From Elusimicrobiota bacterium (GTDB lineage: Bacteria; Elusimicrobiota; Elusimicrobia; Elusimicrobiales; Elusimicrobiaceae): DNA of 20,621 bases. Positions 15,388 to 20,621 of this stretch are shown here, one piece after another. Where the stretch lies: positions 1 to 20,621 of the forward strand of contig JAIRMX010000149.1 in the NCBI GenBank assembly GCA_031258375.1. Direction: 5' to 3'. The translations under genes were made by a program, and so were the position numbers. Below the pieces are notes generated by a model. It saw nothing but the letters and a program-made list of their open reading frames with translations, made no database searches and was not told the origin of the DNA. The stretch's first letter is position 1. Each line of letters begins with the position of its first letter.

Positions 15388-17199
15388 TTACGCATACTTA
15401 TTTTTTTGCCAAATTTTTCTAAAAATAATTATAGGCCAAAGCACAATGCTGATTAAATATTGGAGCGGGGTTTTCCACAAAACCAAACGGCTGAATTTCA
15501 AATACCGTATAAAATCGCTCAATATTTTATTAGGTTTAGGACGGTAAACGAACAGCGGATAATACTTTTTATGCTCGGGGTCGCTCGCGTGATATACGCA
15601 GCGCAAACTTTCGATATCTTCTTTTGAAGGATTATTTAAGAATATATTTATCCATTCAACTAAGAAATTCCCTTCAAGAAATATATCAAAACCCCCAAAA
15701 ATGTTTTTTATGTCTTTTGCAAAAGAAATTTCGCCTTTGATAATATTTTTTTGCGCGGAGATGTTTTCTTTCTCAAAAGAATTTATTTCGGTTTTATAAA
15801 TCGGTTTTCCATCCGCGGTTATATCTAACACTGGAGGAGCCGGTTCGCAAAAAATAAATTCCATAAAATCCCAGCATTTGGTATGAACTGAATCTTTTTT
15901 GATACGGGTTGAAGCCGGAAGAAAAGTGTCGTAATTATATTTTTTATTCTTTGTGGCAGACCAATATATACCCAGAACTTCACCAGAGATAATTTTTTTT
16001 ATAAGTCTTTGCGCTGCGAAAGAAAAAGTAAGGCTGTCGGCTACAATTGTGCGGCGAGTATTTAAATTCTTTTTTATATAAATGCCGTATTGTTCCAATT
16101 TTTGCTTGCTGAACGAATGGATAATTTCTTTATATTTCTGTAGAAACTCTTCGGCTTGTTTAGCCGATTTTGGATATTTGACGTCCTCAGGCAGCACGGG
16201 CTTAAAATAATCGTATAAAACGGACGCGCTGGTATCCTTGCCGTAAGTATTATCAAGCAGACAAGCTATGCTGAAAAGCCTCGGAGCGTATATATACTGC
16301 GCACGGATTTTTTTGTTGAAAGTCTCAAAAATTTTGTATATGCCGTATCCGTCGCGCGCAATAAACAAAATATCCTTAATTTTGCGCTTTTGAGCCGTTT
16401 TTTCAATAAATTTAGCAAAACCATAAGCCGCAGGCCCGGCAATTTCATAACCCAAAGTTTCAAAGTAAGGCGATTTATTATTTTGTTCTAGTTGTTTTAA
16501 TGCCGCTAAAGCCAGAACTACCGAAGCATTAAAAGAATATTTTTTATTTTTTAACAGTTTTGCCTGTTTTTTGTGATTATTAAGATATTTTTGAATGGGG
16601 CTAATATACAAAAAAGCATTTATACCTGCGGACGCGGCCTGCTTATAATCCGAATAAGGATTATCGCCTATATGCAGCATTTGAGACGGACTTATTTTTT
16701 CTTTATTTAAAATATGCCTATAAAGCTCGGACGTGGCTTTTAATTTGCGCGTCCGGCTTGAGACATATAGTCTTTTATATCCAGATACTCCCCGCGCGGC
16801 TAAAACAGTTTCTAAGAACTCTTTTGATAAATACATATCCGAAATTATAAAAATTTCTTTTTTCTGTTCTTTTGCATAATTGAAAAGTTCAAAAATTTCC
16901 GGATTTATTTGTAAAACCCGCGCTTCCAAATCCAGTTCTTTTTGTTTCATTGTTTTATCAGCGTCGGAGAGATTATCGTATATTTCATCTAAATTAATGT
17001 CTTGCCCGCGCGGCTTGAAGCGGCGCGCAAGGTCTTCCGCATAAACGCGTCTTTTAGCAAAACCGCAGTTTCGCTCCAGCTTTTCCAAATGCGTAAATAA
17101 ATCTTCAGGATTAGTATAAGGACGCAGAAGCAGAGTGTCAAAAATATCAAAAGATATGGTTTTGTAGGTATTAATAAGCTCTTTTTTATAAGGCAGCAT
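15388..17199 (-). CDS. HAD-superfamily protein of polysaccharide loci (two-part, 603 residues)
   Basis: The N-terminal ~200 residues form a HAD domain: motif I SFDIFDTLLLR (Asp18 is the nucleophile position), motif II IISDMYLS, a basic motif III near TRKLKAT, and motif IV HIGDNPYSDY. In motif I the +2 residue is Phe20 instead of the Asp general acid of phosphatases, so classical phosphatase activity is doubtful. The C-terminal ~350 residues (from about LGYEIAGPAAYGFAKF, with IARDGYG) resemble proteins annotated as HAD hydrolases in capsule, O-antigen and glycosyltransferase clusters. The final ~25 residues (LISIVLWPIIIF) could be membrane-associated. No Shine-Dalgarno is seen; TATTAT lies 11 bases before the ATG. 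The neighbouring GT2 and GT8 genes support a surface-glycan role. No clear terminator was found, and the stop abuts the IS relic. Confidence 0.75.
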   Translation of the reverse strand: MLPYKKELINTYKTISFDIFDTLLLRPYTNPEDLFTHLEKLERNCGFAKRRVYAEDLARRFKPRGQDINLDEIYDNLSDADKTMKQKELDLEARVLQINPEIFELFNYAKEQKKEIFIISDMYLSKEFLETVLAARGVSGYKRLYVSSRTRKLKATSELYRHILNKEKISPSQMLHIGDNPYSDYKQAASAGINAFLYISPIQKYLNNHKKQAKLLKNKKYSFNASVVLALAALKQLEQNNKSPYFETLGYEIAGPAAYGFAKFIEKTAQKRKIKDILFIARDGYGIYKIFETFNKKIRAQYIYAPRLFSIACLLDNTYGKDTSASVLYDYFKPVLPEDVKYPKSAKQAEEFLQKYKEIIHSFSKQKLEQYGIYIKKNLNTRRTIVADSLTFSFAAQRLIKKIISGEVLGIYWSATKNKKYNYDTFLPASTRIKKDSVHTKCWDFMEFIFCEPAPPVLDITADGKPIYKTEINSFEKENISAQKNIIKGEISFAKDIKNIFGGFDIFLEGNFLVEWINIFLNNPSKEDIESLRCVYHASDPEHKKYYPLFVYRPKPNKILSDFIRYLKFSRLVLWKTPLQYLISIVLWPIIIFRKIWQKNKYA

Positions 17200-17265
17200 A
17201 TAGTTTTAAAATAATATTATTTGTAAATTTCCCGTATTTAAATACGCTGGTAATAGCGAATTTTT

Positions 17266-17274
17266 TGATATAAT
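17266..17274 (+). promoter_or_regulatory. Extended -10 promoter of the GT2 gene
   Basis: TGATATAAT has a perfect TATAAT at 17269-17274 with the TGn extension and no good -35. It lies 54 bases before the glycosyltransferase ATG and in the divergent gap (17200-17328) shared with the HAD gene. Confidence 0.45.
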
Positions 17275-17328
17275 TAAATTATAACAAAAGTACCGAAAAT
17301 ATTAAATATAAAATAAATAAAACCCGAT

Positions 17329-18400
17329 ATGACGCCGAAAATATCCGTGATTATCCCCATTTATAATGTTGAACCTTATTTGAAAAAATGTATGGACAGC
17401 ATTGTAAATCAAACATTGAAAGATATAGAAATTATTTGTGTTAATGACGGTTCAACGGATAAATCCAGCGACATTTTATCTCAATATATAAATACCCCCC
17501 CCCCATATTAAACTCATAAATCAAACTAATACAGGTCTTGCTTGTGCAAGAAACGAGGGGATGAAGCATGCGACGGGAGAATATATAAGTTTTATTGACA
17601 GCGACGATTGGATAAGCTTTAATTTTTATAAACATTTGTACGACTTAGCTCTAAAATATGACGCTGATATTTCGGGCAGCGATGTTGTTTCTTGGTATTC
17701 TCCGCATAAAATAAAAGAAAGTTGGTCATCGTATTGGACATATAAATCCAAAAAAACAATAATAACCGATATAGAGGATAAGAAAAATTTGATTTTTGCC
17801 TGTTCCTGTTGGTATAAAATTTACCGCCGGAAATTCATTGAAGCAAACAATATAGTATTCCCGCCGCATAAATTTATTGAAGATTTTCCTTTCACTTTTG
17901 CAAGCACTATTATGGCAAATAAAATAGTTCTTGATTATCCCAATAATGAAGCTGTCTATTTCTATCGTCAGCGCGATACGTCAATAATGCACTCGGCAAA
18001 ACATAACGCTGCCGTAGCGTTTGATGCCCTTGATAATCATAGGCTTTTATTTAAGATATTGGATACACTAAATATTTCTAAGAAGGATAAAAAACATTTT
18101 AGCCAAATAGCGGAAGTTTTCGCAATAGAAAATCTTTTTAATTGGCTTAATGTGCTGCCGAACGAAAATAAGGAAGAATTTTTTCAGAAATATAAGGATT
18201 TAATCGGCGGATTTGATATAAATAAAAATGTTTACGCCGGTATTTATGCAAAAATTATTTCAAAATTATTGGATATCAGCGTTTCCCATACCGATTTAAT
18301 ATTCGTTTTATTACGTGTCCCAATAAAAGCGTATGAAATTTGTAAACGCCGATTCTTGAAAATTAAAAAGTTTTGCTTTAACAAAGATATTGTTATTTAA
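17329..18400 (+). pseudogene. Family 2 glycosyltransferase, out of frame at a C10 tract (possibly phase-variable, OFF)
   Basis: The first 55 codons give a classic GT2 N-terminus: KISVIIPIYNVEPYLKKCM and VNDGSTDKS, the nucleotide-binding Asp region. At 17495-17504 ten C residues throw the frame into TAA at 17509-17511. In the +2 frame the protein resumes at once with HIKLINQTNTGLACARNEG, then the DxD-type FIDSDDW, and continues to 18400. Nine or twelve Cs would restore one continuous protein of about 357 residues, the normal length for a GT2 (WcaA-like) enzyme with a variable C-terminal part. It would transfer a sugar from a nucleotide donor onto a surface glycan. Both halves look otherwise intact, so the lesion is recent, reversible or a sequencing artefact. 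No Shine-Dalgarno precedes ATG 17329. It converges on the GT8-like gene, sharing a terminator. Confidence 0.85.
17495..17504. repeat. Poly-C tract (C10) inside the glycosyltransferase
   Basis: Ten consecutive C in an AT-rich stretch encode the end of TPPP just before the frame is lost. Its position between the two conserved halves of the GT2 fold means any change in tract length switches the enzyme on or off. Confidence 0.95.
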
Positions 18401-18479
18401 AAAACATCTAAATTTTTTACAATTTTTTGACGCCGCTTTTAGCATATCGGTTATTTCATTATTAGCGCGGCAGTGCTAA

Positions 18480-18503
18480 AAACCCCGCCGTAAAGCGGGG
18501 TTT
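18480..18503. terminator. Bidirectional terminator between convergent glycosyltransferase genes
   Basis: A 9-bp stem AAACCCCGC/GCGGGGTTT (18480-18488 and 18495-18503) has the 6-base loop CGTAAA. On the minus strand it is followed by five T, giving a good terminator for the GT8-like gene; on the plus strand the T-run is only three. Nothing else is recognisable in the 18401-18617 gap. Confidence 0.75.
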
Positions 18504-18617
18504 AAACTTATTAGTGGATTAACGCTTGGAGAATTAAAAGCATCTTCTTAATTTGGGGTAGCCCATTTTTCCTTTCTACATAAATAAATGAATTTTACGC
18601 GCTAACAACTAAAATAA

Positions 18618-19580
18618 TTATCCATTGGATTTTTCATAATCCGCTAATAGCCTATTTAAAACTTTATTATTTAATTTTTTAAAGCGATATCGGTTTAAAA
18701 AACTAAAAATATTCCATAAAACCGGTGTTTTTTCTATCGCGAGTTTTAATTTAAAGAAAATTATCTTAATAAGATCAACATTTTGAACCGGCATAGGCGC
18801 GCCGCCCATATGCAGCCATTGCCCGTAAAATTTAGACCATTGCGGCATTGGGCAATTTGTCCAAAATTTATTTTTGCCCATAGCGTGCAGTATATGCGCC
18901 TGATAAGTTTTTACAAGCGCGCTGAAAGGATGCGCGTTATAATGTGTCGAAAGAACAGCCGGCCTTATGCGGAAATGTTGTAATGCCACGTTTATTATCG
19001 CCTGATCGGGAAAACGCAGAAGCGGGGCGTATTGCTGCGTGGCATTGTAGCACCAATCGGCAATTTCTTTGTAGTTGGATAAATTATCCGACAGCAACAT
19101 AACGCCGGCGTTAAAATTACGTTTTCTCAGATTATAATTCCCGACTGGTTTTTTGAGGAAATTTAAAGCTACAAAATTCAAATCATGCGCCAAAGCTATG
19201 CCTTTTGTATTGCGCGAGAGAATATTAACTAATTCTTGTGTTATTAATATGTCAATATCAAGCCAAAGAATGTCAATATATTGTTGAAGCATATAAAAAC
19301 ATTCATAACGCGCGAGGGTAAGTTCCGTATATGTTTTTATTGTTTTTATTTTGTCAGAACCGAAAGGCAGTTGAAAATTTCTGAAATCTATTTTGCAAAT
19401 TTTTTGCAGCGTCGTTTTATTTTTATCGTCTATATTCTGAGTATAAACGATAAAATCGGCCTGATGGAATAACCTTGGCGAATTTGTTTTAAGACTCAAG
19501 AGCGCAACCGCTAAGGCAAATGCAGAATAATTATCCGCTGCCAGAACAATTGCAAGATTTTTTTTAATATTCTCATTCAT
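18618..19580 (-). CDS. Family 8-like glycosyltransferase
   Basis: The 320-residue protein has features of GT8 (LgtC/galactinol-synthase-like) retaining glycosyltransferases, which use Mn2+ and a UDP-sugar. The N-terminus LAIVLAADNYSAFALAVALLSL resembles the family's opening strand and helix. LWLDIDILI near residue 105 carries the DxD metal motif. RNFNAGVMLLS near 155 is the FNAGVMLxN motif. HAMGKNKFW near 230 matches the H-x2-G-x2-KPW C-terminal motif. The acceptor is unknown. A promoter CTGACC-N18-TATAAT with TGT extension lies at 19587-19616, and the -10 box ends 6 bases before the ATG, so the transcript is probably leaderless; there is no Shine-Dalgarno. Its neighbours (GT2, HAD) suggest a surface oligosaccharide cluster. 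Confidence 0.8.
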   Translation of the reverse strand: MNENIKKNLAIVLAADNYSAFALAVALLSLKTNSPRLFHQADFIVYTQNIDDKNKTTLQKICKIDFRNFQLPFGSDKIKTIKTYTELTLARYECFYMLQQYIDILWLDIDILITQELVNILSRNTKGIALAHDLNFVALNFLKKPVGNYNLRKRNFNAGVMLLSDNLSNYKEIADWCYNATQQYAPLLRFPDQAIINVALQHFRIRPAVLSTHYNAHPFSALVKTYQAHILHAMGKNKFWTNCPMPQWSKFYGQWLHMGGAPMPVQNVDLIKIIFFKLKLAIEKTPVLWNIFSFLNRYRFKKLNNKVLNRLLADYEKSNG

Positions 19581-19586
19581 TTAAAA

Positions 19587-19616
19587 ATTATAACAAAATT
19601 GACGAACGCGGGTCAG
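19587..19616 (-). promoter_or_regulatory. Promoter of the GT8-like gene, predicted leaderless
   Basis: On the minus strand CTGACC (19611-19616), an 18-base spacer, and TGTTATAAT (19587-19595) form an extended -10 promoter. The hexamer ends at 19587, leaving TTTTAA and then the ATG at 19580, so the expected +1 is the A of the start codon. Confidence 0.55.
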
Positions 19617-19787
19617 CCGATAATTAATAATTCTTGAAATACCATCATTTAAATTCGGTATAATACTATGTCCCACCCAGCTTAATCATTGTTTAAAACT
19701 ATAAAGTGAAAAGTAAATTTGATAAATCGCAGTATAATAAATTTAAACGATACTGAAACAATTGTTTAATGAAGGAAAGGAAAACAG

Positions 19788-19903
19788 TTAATTAAGTCTA
19801 TAAGCGGCTGCATTAGCAGACTGACTAACTAATTTGCCTCCAGATTCACACGCCTGCATATTTTGTTTAGACAGTTTATAGACCATACATATTAGAGTAT
19901 AAT
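19788..19903 (-). pseudogene. C-terminal relic of a type IV pilin-like gene
   Basis: Read on the minus strand, the frame gives I-C-M-V-Y-K-L-S-K-Q-N-M-Q-A-C-E-S-G-G-K and ends Y-R-L-N then TAA (19788-19790). The ICxxY...C..GGK...Y pattern is the same C-terminal signature as the pilin at 7204-7728 (IICYT...VCSALGGK...AYIL). Upstream the frame hits a stop at about 19911 and no signal peptide or hydrophobic helix can be found before the next pilin at 20026. It is a decayed pilin copy or the leftover of a recombination event. Nothing else is recognisable in 19581-19787 except a 12-bp palindrome AAACAATTGTTT at 19756-19767. Confidence 0.6.
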
Positions 19904-20025
19904 ACACTCATATAAGTGGCGTGCGTATGACGGCTTTGTAGATATTGGGTATGAGAAGCATTTAGTGTTAATCATAGTAAAGAGTATGTAACATAGGATA
20001 GAGAATTTGTTTAATCCAACTGTTT

Positions 20026-20621
20026 TTAAGGAATAACATAAGACATCAAACCACCCTGTAGATGTGAATCACGAGTTCCCTGCATCATATCTTCACAATA
20101 TTTTTTTTCGCGGTCTCCGATGCCACATAATCCAAGGAACCCTGTTTTAGCACCATAAAGTCCAAGGAATACTGAATATTTAGAACTATAAGCAAATACG
20201 CCTTTTACTGGATGATGATTCCATCCGTCTTCAGTATTGAGTATGCCAAAACTAAAACCATTAACCTCTACTTTGTCGCTGTTGGTTACAACTGAGGACA
20301 GCATTGAAGGCACATCAGTTGATTCCCCCGAAAGACTTATATCAAGATCAGCAAGCAATGTAGGAAAGTTGCTTGACAGCTCGTATCTTCGTGCGGCTTG
20401 ATACAGAGCGGACAAAGTTTGTTTGGCTTTTGTAAAACGGGTTCTTTCAACGGCTTTTTGATATTGCGGCAATGCAATGGTAGCAAGTATTCCGATGATG
20501 AGGACAACAACTAGAAGTTCAATTAATGTAAAACCTTTAATTCTTAGAGGAGAATGCGGGGGGGGGGGGGTATGTGTTAAATGAAGGGTGATATCTGAAT
20601 TTTCCGCATTATTTCCAAATT
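20026..20621 (-). CDS. Type IV pilin-like protein with long leader encoded across a C13 tract (5' end beyond window)
   Basis: The frame is open from the right edge to the TAA at 20026, at least 198 codons. The prepilin signal IKG|FTLIELLVVVLIIGILATIALPQYQKAVERTR is clear, with cleavage after Gly and Glu at +5. The mature part is about 169 residues, a normal pilin size, with a head domain containing two Cys near the end (LCGIG...KYCEDMM). Between the poly-C tract and the cleavage site there is no ATG, GTG or TTG in frame, so translation must start upstream and read through the tract as THTPPPPHSPLRIKG. The leader is therefore at least 29 residues, far longer than the usual 6-15. A change in tract length would remove the pilin signal from the frame. 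A start at TTG 20472, inside the membrane helix, would give no functional pilin. Confidence 0.8.
   Translation of the reverse strand, partial: FGNNAENSDITLHLTHTPPPPHSPLRIKGFTLIELLVVVLIIGILATIALPQYQKAVERTRFTKAKQTLSALYQAARRYELSSNFPTLLADLDISLSGESTDVPSMLSSVVTNSDKVEVNGFSFGILNTEDGWNHHPVKGVFAYSSKYSVFLGLYGAKTGFLGLCGIGDREKKYCEDMMQGTRDSHLQGGLMSYVIP
20558..20570. repeat. Poly-G tract (G13 on plus; C13 in the pilin coding strand)
   Basis: Thirteen G in a row, the longest homopolymer in the window, lie in the pilin leader region. With 13 bases the upstream and downstream frames are joined; with 12 or 14 the upstream frames available either end in a stop before the tract or have no start codon within view. 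Confidence 0.95.

Noticed and set aside
19659..19664. Plus-strand TATAAT with TTGAAA 19 bases upstream
   Set aside because: No plus-strand gene follows within 350 bases and the region is AT-rich; -10-like matches are frequent by chance.
1..20621. CRISPR array
   Set aside because: No regularly spaced short direct repeats were seen; the only direct repeat pair is the 203-bp element, whose copies lie 2.6 kb apart.

Overview
The window looks like a chromosomal segment of a gut-type Elusimicrobiota bacterium (Elusimicrobium/Endomicrobium-like). This is inferred from the style of the type IV pilin-like proteins (GFTLIELLVVVLIIGIL..IALPQY), their abundance, and the moderate-GC housekeeping genes next to AT-rich, repeat-laden surface-structure genes. 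No database search was possible, so the taxonomic call is an inference.

Layout. (1) 1-145: the left edge holds the first codons of a probable IS200/IS605 TnpA on the minus strand and hairpins resembling that element's end. (2) 141-3069: a promoter, gcvPA and gcvPB (two-subunit glycine decarboxylase) and a strong terminator. (3) 3096-4236: a decayed ~1 kb insertion sequence with 26-bp inverted repeats, then a minus-strand tRNA-Arg(GCG) with its own terminator. (4) 4358-11876: mutS, a minor-pilin-like gene behind a heavily base-paired leader, a divergent PLP-dependent Orn/Lys/Arg decarboxylase, and mutL with the metal-binding endonuclease motif. (5) 11926-15385: a plastic island. Two direct copies of a 203-bp element (about 90% identical, no gaps) flank a giant 643-residue protein made of a pilin N-terminus fused to a cysteine-rich ectodomain (48 Cys). 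Broken genes lie immediately outside both copies: an orphan C-terminal fragment on the left and a Fur-family fragment on the right, followed by a relic of the same IS family as in region 3. (6) 15388-19580: cell-surface glycan genes, namely a HAD-superfamily protein of the polysaccharide-locus type, a family 2 glycosyltransferase frameshifted at a C10 tract, and a family 8-like glycosyltransferase. (7) 19788-20621: a pilin C-terminal relic and a second classical pilin whose leader is read through a 13-base C tract and runs off the right edge.

How it fits together. The housekeeping part (glycine cleavage, mismatch repair) is ordinary. The accessory part is about surface variation: pilin-like proteins, one a large Cys-rich fusion, and glycosyltransferases. 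The two longest homopolymers in the window, C10 and C13, both lie inside surface genes in an AT-leaning background. C10 leaves the glycosyltransferase out of frame and C13 leaves the pilin in frame. This is what slipped-strand phase variation would look like, although homopolymer sequencing error must be excluded. Several genes (mutS, the GT8-like gene, probably mutL) lack a Shine-Dalgarno sequence and have a TAnnnT box only 6-7 bases before the ATG, which suggests leaderless transcripts.
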